Positions 53,322-61,013 of a stretch of 64,000 nt of DNA are shown here, in pieces. This stretch comes from Streptomyces noursei ATCC 11455 (lineage in GTDB: Bacteria > Actinomycetota > Actinomycetes > Streptomycetales > Streptomycetaceae), in assembly GCF_001704275.1 (NCBI RefSeq), contig NZ_CP011533.1, forward strand, positions 6,944,001 through 7,008,000, given 5' to 3'. A model generated the notes under the pieces. It had not been told where the DNA came from, did not search any database, and saw only the letters and a list, made by a program, of their open reading frames with translations. Both the position numbers and the translations under genes were made by a program. How positions within the stretch are numbered: position 1 is the stretch's first letter; each line of letters starts with the position of its first letter.

Positions 53322-54716
53322 TCACCGGGCGCCGTCCGCGGCCGGCGCCGCGACCCGGGCCGCGGACGCCACCAGCCGCCCGGCCAGGGCCGGTTCCGCC
53401 GCCCAGTGCACATGCAGATACGAGGCGTGCACCCCGCCGGAGACGAAGCCCTCCACGCCGCGCCGGGGGTGCGTCACGCCCCACGCCGGGGACGCCCCCG
53501 CGCCCGGCTCCAGCACCGTCCGGTGGAACTCGTGGCCCCGCACCCGGGTCCCGGCCGCCGCCAGCGCGTTGTCGGTCAGCGCCACCGCCTCCCGGTAGCC
53601 GAGGGTCAGCCGCTCGGTCATCCGGCCGTCGGCGGGCAGCACCCCGCACATCGGCTTCCCGTCGAGCGAGCGGGAGAGATAGAGCAACCCGGCGCACTCC
53701 GCGGCGACCGGCGCCCCGGACGCGGCCAGGTCGGCCACCGCGGCCCGCAGCGGCGCGTTCGCCGACAGCTCCGGCGCGTACATCTCCGGAAAGCCGCCGC
53801 CGATCACCAACCCCCGGGTGCCGGGCGGCAGTTGCTCGTCCCGCAGCGGGTCGAACGGCACCACCTCGGCGCCCGCCGCGGTCAGCAGCTCGGCGTGCTC
53901 GGCGTACGAGAAGGTGAACGCGGGGCCGCCGGCCACCGCGACCACCGGCCGGTCGGCGCCCACGGCGGGCGCCGACACCGCCCGGGCCGGGTCCCACGGC
54001 CGGTCCGGCAGCTCCGGCACCGAGCGCGCCAGCGCCAGCAGCGCCTCCAGGTCGCAGCCCTCGCGCACCCGCGCGGCCAGCGCCCGCACCGAGTCCAGGG
54101 CCTCGGCACGCCGCTCGGCGACCGGCACCAGCCCCAGGTGCCGGGACGGCGTACGGGCCTGCTCGGTACGGCGCAGCGCCCCGAGCACCGGCACCCCGGA
54201 GGAGCCCATGGCGTCCCGCAGCAGCTCCTCGTGCCGGTCCGAACCGACCTTGTTGAGGATCACCCCGGCCAGCCGCACCTCCGGGTCCCACGACGCGAAG
54301 CCGTGCACCAGCGCCGCCACCGACCGGGACTGCGAGGAGGCGTCCACCACCAGCACCACCGGCGCCCGCAGCACCTTCGCCACCTGCGCGGTCGAGGACA
54401 GCTCGCCCATCCCTGACGCCCCGTCGAACAGCCCCATCACGCCCTCGACCAGCGCCAGGTCGGCGCCCGCCGCCCCGTGCAGGAACAGCGGCGCGATCTG
54501 TTGCAGGCCGCACAGGTAGGCGTCCAGGTTGCGGCCGGGCCGGCCGGTGGCCAGCGAGTGGTACCCCGGATCGATGTAGTCCGGCCCCACCTTGTGCGGC
54601 GACACCGCAAGGCCCGCCTCGGCGAACGCCGCCATCAGGCCGGTGGCCACCGTCGTCTTCCCGGCACCCGAGGACGGCGCGGCGATCACCAGCCGGGGCA
54701 CGGCACCGCCGCTCAT
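53322..54716 (-). CDS. cobB: Cobyrinate a,c-diamide synthase
   Basis: Glutamine-dependent amidation of the a and c side chains of cobyrinic acid (or the hydrogenobyrinate analogue). A 464-residue CobB/CbiA protein. The N-terminal ATP domain has LVIAAPSSGAGKTTVA near residue 9 and HKVGPDYIDPGYH near residue 41. The C-terminal glutamine amidotransferase domain has GGGFPEMYAPEL near residue 300, the nucleophile Cys in AAECAGLLYLSRSL near residue 338 and a final His region (VHASYLHVHWAA). Start at 54716. It lies 7 bases after the cobO stop. Confidence 0.95.
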   Translation of the reverse strand: MSGGAVPRLVIAAPSSGAGKTTVATGLMAAFAEAGLAVSPHKVGPDYIDPGYHSLATGRPGRNLDAYLCGLQQIAPLFLHGAAGADLALVEGVMGLFDGASGMGELSSTAQVAKVLRAPVVLVVDASSQSRSVAALVHGFASWDPEVRLAGVILNKVGSDRHEELLRDAMGSSGVPVLGALRRTEQARTPSRHLGLVPVAERRAEALDSVRALAARVREGCDLEALLALARSVPELPDRPWDPARAVSAPAVGADRPVVAVAGGPAFTFSYAEHAELLTAAGAEVVPFDPLRDEQLPPGTRGLVIGGGFPEMYAPELSANAPLRAAVADLAASGAPVAAECAGLLYLSRSLDGKPMCGVLPADGRMTERLTLGYREAVALTDNALAAAGTRVRGHEFHRTVLEPGAGASPAWGVTHPRRGVEGFVSGGVHASYLHVHWAAEPALAGRLVASAARVAAPAADGAR

Positions 54717-54723
54717 GACGAAC

Positions 54724-55323
54724 TCACCATTCGATGCCCCGCTGGCCCTTCTGGCCCGCGTCCATCGGGTGCTTGACCTTCGTCATGTCCGTCACCAGGT
54801 CCGCGAAGTCCAGCAGTGCCTCGGGCGCGTCCCGCCCGGTGATGACGACGTGCTGCGCACCGGGCCGCTCGCGCAGCACCGACACCACCTCGTCGACGTC
54901 CACCCAGCCCCACTTCATCGGGTAGGCGAACTCGTCCAGCACCAGCAGCCGGTAGGTCTCGGCCGCCAGGTCCCGCTTGACCTGCTCCCAACCCTCCCGG
55001 GCCGCCTCCTCGTTGCTGAACTGGGAGTCGCGCTGCACCCAGGACCAGCCCTCGCCCATCTTGTGCCAGTCGACGGTGCCGCCCTCCCCGGTGGCGCCCA
55101 GCACCTTCAGCGCCCGCTCCTCGCCGACCTTCCACTTCGCCGACTTCACGAACTGGAACACCCCGACCGGCCAGCCCTGGTTCCAGGCCCGGAGCGCCAG
55201 CCCGAAGGCGGCGGTGGACTTGCCCTTGCCCCGGCCCGTGTGGACCAGGACCAGCGGGCGGTTGCGGCGCTGGCGGGTGGTGAGCCCGTCGTCCGGTACG
55301 ACGGACGGCTGTCCCTGCGGCAT
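54724..55323 (-). CDS. cobO: Corrinoid adenosyltransferase (CobO/BtuR)
   Basis: Attaches the adenosyl group from ATP to the corrinoid cobalt. A 199-residue CobA/CobO/BtuR protein: the P-loop VHTGRGKGKSTAAFGLALRA near residue 27, VGVFQFVKSAKWKVGEERAL near residue 53, and LLVLDEFAYPMKWGWVD near residue 127. The C-terminus (DMTKVKHPMDAGQKGQRGIEW) is the conserved substrate-binding tail. It overlaps the chelatase gene by one base (TAATG). Confidence 0.96.
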   Translation of the reverse strand: MPQGQPSVVPDDGLTTRQRRNRPLVLVHTGRGKGKSTAAFGLALRAWNQGWPVGVFQFVKSAKWKVGEERALKVLGATGEGGTVDWHKMGEGWSWVQRDSQFSNEEAAREGWEQVKRDLAAETYRLLVLDEFAYPMKWGWVDVDEVVSVLRERPGAQHVVITGRDAPEALLDFADLVTDMTKVKHPMDAGQKGQRGIEW

Positions 55324-57494
55324 TACGCGGCCTTCTCCCTGTTGACGTGATCGTGATCCCGGTCCCGGCCGGCACTGCTGCCGCCGCGGACGGGCCTGCC
55401 CTGCACGGTCCGTACGAGCGCGGAGACGCTGTCCGCGCGCAGCTCGTCGAGGGTGACGGCGGTGCCGCCGAGCTCCCGGGCCAGCTCCCCGGCCAGCCCC
55501 AGCCGCACCGGCCCCGCCTCGCAGTCCACCACCACCGACGCGACGCCCCCGCCGGCCAGCAGCCCCGCCGCCCGGTGCGCCCGCCCCAGCGGGTCCGGGC
55601 CGCCGGTCGCCCGGCCGTCGGTGACCACCACCAGCAGCGGGCGGCGCGACGGATCCCGCATCCGCTCCACCCGCAGCACCTCATGGGCCCGCAGCAGCCC
55701 CTCCGACAGCGGCGTCCGGCCGCCGGTCGGCAGCTGCGCCAGCCGCGCCGCACCCGCCTCGACCGACGACGTCGGCGGCAGCGCCAACTCGGCACCGGAA
55801 CCCCGGAAGGTGATCATCCCGATCTTGTCCCGCCGCTGGTACGCGTCGAGCAGCAGCGACAGCACCGCCCCCTTGACGGCGCCCATCCGCTTCCGCGCCG
55901 CCATCGACCCGGACGCGTCCACCACGAACAGCACGAGGTTGCCCTCGCGCCCCTCGCGCACCGCCTCCCGCAGGTCGTCCCGGCGCACCACCAGCCCCGG
56001 GCCGCGCCGCCCGCGGGTCCACTGGTGCGGCGCCGCGGCCTGCACGGTCGCCGCCAGGTGCAGCTTGCCCAGGGCCCCTTGGGGCCGGCGCGCCCCGGTC
56101 GTCCGGCCGTGCGCGGTGCGCGCCCGGGACCGTCGGCCGTCCGCGCCCTCGCCCAGCCCCGGCACGTCCAGCCGCCGGGTCCGGAACGGCTCGGTGGCGC
56201 CCACCGCGGCCTGCTCCCGGCCCGGCCCGGAGGCCGCCGGCTCGCCCGCCGGCTCCCGCTCCGGCTCCTCCGCCCGCGCCGGACGCTCCGGCTCCGGCTG
56301 CCGCGGCATCTGCGGGCCCGGCGCGTCCGCCGGCTGCTCCCGGGGCCCGCCGTCCTGCGGCGGCAGCCCGCCGGGACCGCCACCGGGACCGCCGTCCGGT
56401 CCGCCGTCCGGGCCGTCGGGGCCGCTGTCCGGGCCCTCCGGCTCCGGATCGTCGTCGCCGTCCATCCCGCCGGACTCCTCCAGCACCTGGTCGAGCTTGT
56501 CCTCGTCGAGCCCCGGAGCGTCGAAGGGATTGCGCCGCCGCCGGTGCGGCAGCGCCAGCAGCGCCGCCTGCCGGACGTCCTCCGGCCGCACCTCGGTCCG
56601 CCCGTCCCAGGCCGCCAGCGCGGTCGCCGTGCGGGCCATCACGATGTCCGCCCGCATCCCGTCCACCTCGAACGCCGCGCAGGTCGCCGCGATCTGCCGC
56701 AGCGCCGCGTCGCCGAGCCGCACCCGCGGCAGCAACTCCCGCGCCAGCGCGATCCGTTCCCGCAGCTGGCGCTCCTCGTCCGCCCAGCGCGCCGCGAAGC
56801 CCGCCGGGTCGTCGTCGTAGGCCAGCCGGCGGCGGACCACCGCCACCCGCTGCTCCGGGTCCCGGGACGCCGCGACCTCCACGGTCAGCCCGAACCGGTC
56901 CAGCAACTGCGGTCGCAGCTCGCCCTCCTCGGGGTTCATCGTCCCGACGAGCAGGAACCGGGCGGCGTGCCGCACGGAGACGCCCTCCCGCTCCACATAG
57001 GAGGCGCCCATGGCGGCGGCGTCCAGCAAGAGGTCCACCAGGTGGTCGTGGAGCAGGTTGACCTCGTCCACGTAGAGGACGCCGCGGTGCGCGTCGGCCA
57101 GCAGGCCCGGCTCGAACGCCTTCACGCCCTCGGACAGGGCCCGTTCGATGTCCAGCGCGCCGACCAGCCGGTCCTCGGACGCGCCCACCGGCAGCTCGAC
57201 CATCCGCGTCGGTCGCTGCTCGGCGTCGGCCGCGCCGTGCGGACCGTCCGGGCAGGCGGGGTCCGCCGCGCCCGGCGCACACGAGAAGCGGCAGCCGGCG
57301 ACCACGTCCACGGCCGGCATCAGCTCCGCCAGCCCGCGCACCATCGTCGACTTCGCGGTGCCCTTCTCACCCCGGACGAGCACCCCGCCGATCGCCGGCG
57401 AGATCGCGTTCAGCAGGAGTCCCAGGCGCATGTCGTCCATGCCGACGACCGCCGTGAACGGGTACTGCCGGGTCGGGTTCTGCGTCGTTGTCAT
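55323..57494 (-). CDS. Fused Mg-chelatase-type I/D subunit, cobaltochelatase partner
   Basis: A 723-residue protein joining the two accessory subunits of a class I metal chelatase. The AAA+ (BchI/ChlI) half has Walker A GEKGTAKST (42-50), an inserted Cys set (CRFSCAPGAADPAC) near residue 68, and GVLYVDEVNLL (Walker B) near residue 138. A linker of about 100 residues is rich in Asp, Pro and Gly. The vWA (ChlD) half has the MIDAS motif DASGSM near residue 527. With a CobN subunit (not in this window) it should insert cobalt into the corrin ring, hydrolysing ATP. Confidence 0.9.
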   Translation of the reverse strand: MTTTQNPTRQYPFTAVVGMDDMRLGLLLNAISPAIGGVLVRGEKGTAKSTMVRGLAELMPAVDVVAGCRFSCAPGAADPACPDGPHGAADAEQRPTRMVELPVGASEDRLVGALDIERALSEGVKAFEPGLLADAHRGVLYVDEVNLLHDHLVDLLLDAAAMGASYVEREGVSVRHAARFLLVGTMNPEEGELRPQLLDRFGLTVEVAASRDPEQRVAVVRRRLAYDDDPAGFAARWADEERQLRERIALARELLPRVRLGDAALRQIAATCAAFEVDGMRADIVMARTATALAAWDGRTEVRPEDVRQAALLALPHRRRRNPFDAPGLDEDKLDQVLEESGGMDGDDDPEPEGPDSGPDGPDGGPDGGPGGGPGGLPPQDGGPREQPADAPGPQMPRQPEPERPARAEEPEREPAGEPAASGPGREQAAVGATEPFRTRRLDVPGLGEGADGRRSRARTAHGRTTGARRPQGALGKLHLAATVQAAAPHQWTRGRRGPGLVVRRDDLREAVREGREGNLVLFVVDASGSMAARKRMGAVKGAVLSLLLDAYQRRDKIGMITFRGSGAELALPPTSSVEAGAARLAQLPTGGRTPLSEGLLRAHEVLRVERMRDPSRRPLLVVVTDGRATGGPDPLGRAHRAAGLLAGGGVASVVVDCEAGPVRLGLAGELARELGGTAVTLDELRADSVSALVRTVQGRPVRGGSSAGRDRDHDHVNREKAA

Positions 57495-57549
57495 GCCCTG
57501 TCGTCCTCCACGTCGCCGGCCGGCTCCTGTCGTGTCCCCTGGATCGTGC

Positions 57550-59112
57550 TCACGGCGCCCCCGGAGGAACGAACGGCAGCCCCTCCGGCACCCCCTCCTC
57601 GATCAGCCGCAGCAGCGCCTTGGTGTCCGCATGCTCCTCGATCAGATCGCCCAGCCGGTCCAGCTGCTCCTCGCGCAGCGCGCCGAAGCGGGTGTCCGGC
57701 GCCGGCACGAACCGGCGGCCGGCCGCCCGGGCAACCTCCCGCAGGAACGCCCGCCGGAAGCCGTCGCTCTCCAGGGAGCCGTGCCAGTGCGTGCCCCACA
57801 CGGCCCCCGCCCGGCAGCCGTCCAGGCTGTTTCCCCGGCCGTCGGAGAAGAACCCCTCGCCGCCGGCCACTTCGGCGACGCCGTGGTGGATCTCGTACCC
57901 CTCCACCGGCTCGCCCAGCGCTTCGCCGGACGGTCGGGCGAGCGTCTTCTCCACCGCGAACCGGACCCGGACCGGCAGCAGTCCCAGCCCGTCCACGGTG
58001 CCCGCCCGCGACTCGACCTCGTCCTCGATGCGCTCGCCGAGCATCTGGAACCCGCCGCAGATGCCCAGCACCGGGCGGCCCTCCGCGGCCCGCCGGACCA
58101 CCGCGTCCGCCAGCCCGCGCTCCCGCAGCCAGGCCAGCGCGCGGACCGTGCCGCGGGTCCCCGGCAGCACCACCAGGTCCGCGTCGGCCAGCTCCTCCGG
58201 CCGGTCCACGAACCGCACCACCACGCCCGGTTCGGCCGCCAGCGCGTCCACGTCGGTGAAGTTGGACATCAGCGGCACCGCGCACACCGCGACCCGGAGG
58301 ATGTCCTCGCCGGCCGGCGGCGCCACCACCGACTCGCGGACCGCGCCGCGCAGCGACACCCTCAGTCCGTCCTCCTCGTCGATGCCGAGCCCGTGCGCGA
58401 ACGGCAGGACGCCGTAGGTGCGCCGGCCGGTGAGCCCGCGCAGCATCTCCAGCCCCGGCTCCAGCAGCGTCACATCGCCGCGGAACTTGTTGACGAGGTA
58501 GCCGGCGACCAGCGCCTGGTCCTCCTCCGACAGCAGCGCGGTGGTGCCGAAGAACGAGGCGAAGACCCCGCCCCGGTCGATGTCGCCGACCACCACCACC
58601 GGGATCCGTGCCGCCCGGGCGATGCCCATGTTGACGATGTCGGTCCGCCGCAGGTTGATCTCGGCGGGGCTGCCGGCGCCCTCGCAGATCACCGCGTCGT
58701 GGGTGCGCCGCAGCTCCGCCAGGCAGTCCGTCACGGTGCCCAGCAACTGCTCCTGCCGCCCCGCGTGGTAGCCGCGCGCGCTCAGCTCGCCCACCGGCTT
58801 CCCCAGCAGCACCACCTGGCTGCTGCGGTCGCCGCCCGGCTTGAGCAGCACCGGGTTCATCAGCGCGGTCGGCTCGACCCGGGCCGCGGCCGCCTGCATC
58901 GCCTGCGCCCGGCCGATCTCCGCGCCCTCCCGGGTCACGAACGAGTTCAGCGACATGTTCTGCGCCTTGAAGGGCGCCACCGAGACGCCCTGCCGGACCA
59001 GCCAACGACAGATGCCGGCGGTCACCACGCTCTTGCCGGCGTCGGACGTCGTCCCGGCCACCAGCAGCCCGCCGCCCACGGCCCCGCCGGCCGCCCTCCT
59101 CCGCCCGTTCAC
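57550..59112 (-). CDS. cobQ: Cobyric acid synthase
   Basis: Amidates the b, d, e and g side chains of adenosylcobyrinate a,c-diamide. A 520-residue CobQ/CbiP protein. The ATP domain has LLVAGTTSDAGKSVVTAG near residue 16, FKAQNMSLNSFVT near residue 49 and ICEGAGSPAEINLR near residue 137. The glutamine amidotransferase domain has the nucleophile Cys in VLGICGGFQMLG near residue 350 and YEIHHGVAEV, then GTHWHGSLESDGFR (catalytic His). GTG start at 59112, overlapping the cobD stop (GTGA). Confidence 0.96.
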   Translation of the reverse strand: MNGRRRAAGGAVGGGLLVAGTTSDAGKSVVTAGICRWLVRQGVSVAPFKAQNMSLNSFVTREGAEIGRAQAMQAAAARVEPTALMNPVLLKPGGDRSSQVVLLGKPVGELSARGYHAGRQEQLLGTVTDCLAELRRTHDAVICEGAGSPAEINLRRTDIVNMGIARAARIPVVVVGDIDRGGVFASFFGTTALLSEEDQALVAGYLVNKFRGDVTLLEPGLEMLRGLTGRRTYGVLPFAHGLGIDEEDGLRVSLRGAVRESVVAPPAGEDILRVAVCAVPLMSNFTDVDALAAEPGVVVRFVDRPEELADADLVVLPGTRGTVRALAWLRERGLADAVVRRAAEGRPVLGICGGFQMLGERIEDEVESRAGTVDGLGLLPVRVRFAVEKTLARPSGEALGEPVEGYEIHHGVAEVAGGEGFFSDGRGNSLDGCRAGAVWGTHWHGSLESDGFRRAFLREVARAAGRRFVPAPDTRFGALREEQLDRLGDLIEEHADTKALLRLIEEGVPEGLPFVPPGAP

Positions 59113-60086
59113 CGGGTTCTCCTCCCGTTCCCGCGCAGGCTCCTGCGCCGTACCGTGCCCGCCGCCAGCCGGCCCGCCACCGTGACGCCCAGCGCCAGCA
59201 GGCCCACCCGCCGGGACAGGCGCACCGCCCGCTCGATGTCGGGCACCTGGGGCGGCCGCGCGCCGCCGTTGAGCACCGGCCGGTGCTCCACCCGCCCGCC
59301 GTACGCCAGGGTGCCGCCCAGGCGGACGCCCAGCGCCCCCGCGAACGACGCCTCCACCGGGCCCGCGTTGGGGCTCGGATGGGCCCCGCCGTCCGCCCGC
59401 CAGGCCCGCAGCGCACCGCGCCGGTCCGGGCCCGCCAGGACCGCCAGCGCCGCGGTCAGCCGGGCGCCGGGCCAGCCGGCGACGTCGTCGAGACGGGCCG
59501 CCGCCCAGCCGAACCGCCGGTAGCGCGGCGACTTGTGACCCACCATCGCGTCCAGGGTGTTCACCGCCCGGAACGCCACCAGACCGGGCACGCCGCCGAG
59601 GGCGCCCCACACCAGGGCCCCCACCACCGCGTCCGAGGTGTTCTCGGCGACCGACTCCACCACCGCACGGGCCATCTGCGGCCCGTCCAGGGACTGCGGA
59701 TCGCGCCCGCACAGATGCGGCAGCCGTTCCCGCGCCACGTCCAGGTCGCCGACGGCCAGCGCGCCGCCCACGGCCCGCGCCTCCCGGCCGAGCGAGGTGC
59801 CGCCCAGCACCGCCCACGTCGCCGCCGCGGTCAGCGCGGTCCGGGCGCCCGGACGGTCCCGCAGGGCGCGCTCCAGCAGCGCGGCGCCGACGGCCGCGCC
59901 GCCCGCGCAGACCAGGGTGTGGGCCGTCCCGTGGCCGCGGTGGTCGCGCCACAGCCGGCGTTCGACGGCGCCCGCGGCCCGGCCGAACGCGGCCACCGGA
60001 TGGCCGCGCCGCGGATCCGCCGCGATCAGATCACCGAGGTAGCCGAGGACCGCGCCGCACGCATATCCCGCGTGTTCGCCGCGCAT
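59109..60086 (-). CDS. cobD: Adenosylcobinamide-phosphate synthase (CobD/CbiB)
   Basis: Membrane enzyme that attaches aminopropanol (or its phosphate) to adenosylcobyric acid. A 325-residue protein with several hydrophobic segments. It has GYLGDLIAADPRRGHPVAAFGR near residue 15, then VVESVAENTSDAVVGALVWGALGG and AFRAVNTLDAMVGHKSPRYRRFGWAAARLDD (about 140-200), all CbiB signatures. First gene of the operon, about 120 bases downstream of the cobalamin riboswitch. In this naming system cobD is the CbiB-type protein, distinct from the enteric decarboxylase CobD. Confidence 0.95.
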   Translation of the reverse strand: MRGEHAGYACGAVLGYLGDLIAADPRRGHPVAAFGRAAGAVERRLWRDHRGHGTAHTLVCAGGAAVGAALLERALRDRPGARTALTAAATWAVLGGTSLGREARAVGGALAVGDLDVARERLPHLCGRDPQSLDGPQMARAVVESVAENTSDAVVGALVWGALGGVPGLVAFRAVNTLDAMVGHKSPRYRRFGWAAARLDDVAGWPGARLTAALAVLAGPDRRGALRAWRADGGAHPSPNAGPVEASFAGALGVRLGGTLAYGGRVEHRPVLNGGARPPQVPDIERAVRLSRRVGLLALGVTVAGRLAAGTVRRRSLRGNGRRTR

Positions 60087-60204
60087 CGGATCAGGCCGCC
60101 GTCCGCCCTCGAAGGGACCCGGCGGCAGCGGGCAGGGGAGTTCTCGACGGGCAGCCGGGCATGGCGGTATGTCCTCACTCAGGGTCCGCGCCCTGGCTCG
60201 ACGT

Positions 60205-60365
60205 GACGGCGACCAGAGTCTCCTGGCTCCCGGATCGGCGCCGCCCCCGGCCTTCCCGCCCGTACGGAGTACGGGCCGTGGCCCTCATCGGAGGAGCGCT
60301 CCCCGGTGACAGTGGCGGGACCGCGCCGGATTCGCACCGGACTTCCTCTGCTGTCGCCGATTGGC
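60205..60365 (-). ncRNA. Cobalamin riboswitch upstream of cobD
   Basis: On the minus strand the sequence shows the standard landmarks in order: GGAAGTCCGGTGCGAATCC (about 60346-60328), the B12-box region GCGGTCCCGCCACTGT (about 60325-60310), a variable stem near 60250-60290, then GGGAGCCAGGAGACTCTGG (about 60229-60211). These match the aptamer consensus closely. It lies between a plausible promoter and cobD, so adenosylcobalamin binding should reduce expression of the whole late B12 operon. Exact ends are approximate. Confidence 0.93.
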
Positions 60366-60371
60366 CCGGGC

Positions 60372-60401
60372 AGTCCACCACGCCCCGCGAAGGCCCGTCA
60401 A
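60372..60401 (-). promoter_or_regulatory. Candidate promoter of the riboswitch and cob operon
   Basis: On the minus strand TTGACG (60401-60396) is followed by 18 bases and TGGACT (60377-60372). Transcription would start near 60365, just before the riboswitch aptamer. The -10 match is only partial. Confidence 0.4.
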
Positions 60402-60437
60402 CTCACCCTTGACCTGCGAAGCAGCCCCACCGCCGGA

Positions 60438-60457
60438 CCTGTGGTCAAAGCCACAGG
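60438..60457. promoter_or_regulatory. CCTGTGG-N6-CCACAGG palindrome between the B12 promoter and the caspase locus
   Basis: A perfect 7-6-7 inverted repeat lying upstream of both the minus-strand cob promoter and the plus-strand EACC1-like gene. It is a candidate operator for either. Confidence 0.4.
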
Positions 60458-60517
60458 GTGGCCGCCGGCTCACGGACGGTTGCCCCTGGCACGCCTCCCG
60501 CGCCACTATCTGGTGCA

Positions 60518-60539
60518 CGGCGGGCGAAGGGGCCCGCCG
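60518..60539 (+). promoter_or_regulatory. Leader hairpin before the EACC1-like gene
   Basis: Arms CGGCGGGC (60518-60525) and GCCCGCCG (60532-60539) with a six-base loop, ending 16 bases before the start codon. The next bases (GGAGGGGG) are the ribosome-binding site, so the hairpin could affect translation. Confidence 0.4.
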
Positions 60540-60555
60540 GGAGGGGGACCGGGGG

Positions 60556-61008
60556 ATGCCGGAGAGCGCCGACCGCCACGAGATCCGCATCAGGGTCGCG
60601 GGTACCAACAATCCGAGCCAGGACATCGACGACCTCACCGCATGGCTGGAGCGCGAGCCCTGGCTGACGCGGCACCAGCACGACTGGCAGCGCCGGCCCC
60701 GCCCCGAGGAGAGCCCCGGCCGCGACGCCGCCGACGGCGCGATGGCGGTCGGCGTCGACGACCTGGTCCTGGTCGTCGTCGGGGCGGTGGCCGCCGAGAT
60801 CACCAAGGGACTGGGCATCGCCTTACGCGAGTGGCTGCGCCGCCGCCGGGAGGCCCGCGAGGAGGGCGAGGAGCCCACGGTCGCGGTCGGCGCCGGCCCG
60901 CAGGTGCACGACATCGGCGAGGGCCCGCAGCAGCCGGCCGCCCCGGGGTCCGCGCGCCCCCGCACCGGAAGCCGTGCGGACGAGGACGGCAGCACCGGCG
61001 AGGACTGA
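60556..61008 (+). CDS. EACC1-like effector-associated constant component
   Basis: A 150-residue protein. Residues about 6-50 (RHEIRIRVAGTNNPSQDIDDLTAWLEREPWL) form a ferredoxin-like alpha/beta start. Then comes a central hydrophobic helix (DDLVLVVVGAVAAEITKGLG, about 73-92), a basic helix (REWLRRRREAREE), and a polar, Pro/Gly-rich tail. This layout, and its place directly before a caspase-like gene, fit the family named effector-associated constant component EACC1, which pairs with caspase or trypsin effectors. GGAGGGGG precedes the ATG. It ends 5 bases before the caspase gene. Its mechanism is not established. Confidence 0.7.
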   Translation: MPESADRHEIRIRVAGTNNPSQDIDDLTAWLEREPWLTRHQHDWQRRPRPEESPGRDAADGAMAVGVDDLVLVVVGAVAAEITKGLGIALREWLRRRREAREEGEEPTVAVGAGPQVHDIGEGPQQPAAPGSARPRTGSRADEDGSTGED

Positions 61009-61013
61009 CCCGG

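Noticed and set aside
60306..61013. Extended start of the caspase gene reaching back to 60306
   Set aside because: The upstream part overlaps the riboswitch promoter zone and the EACC1-like gene in another frame and is Arg/Gly-rich filler; the caspase fold begins just after the ATG at 61014.
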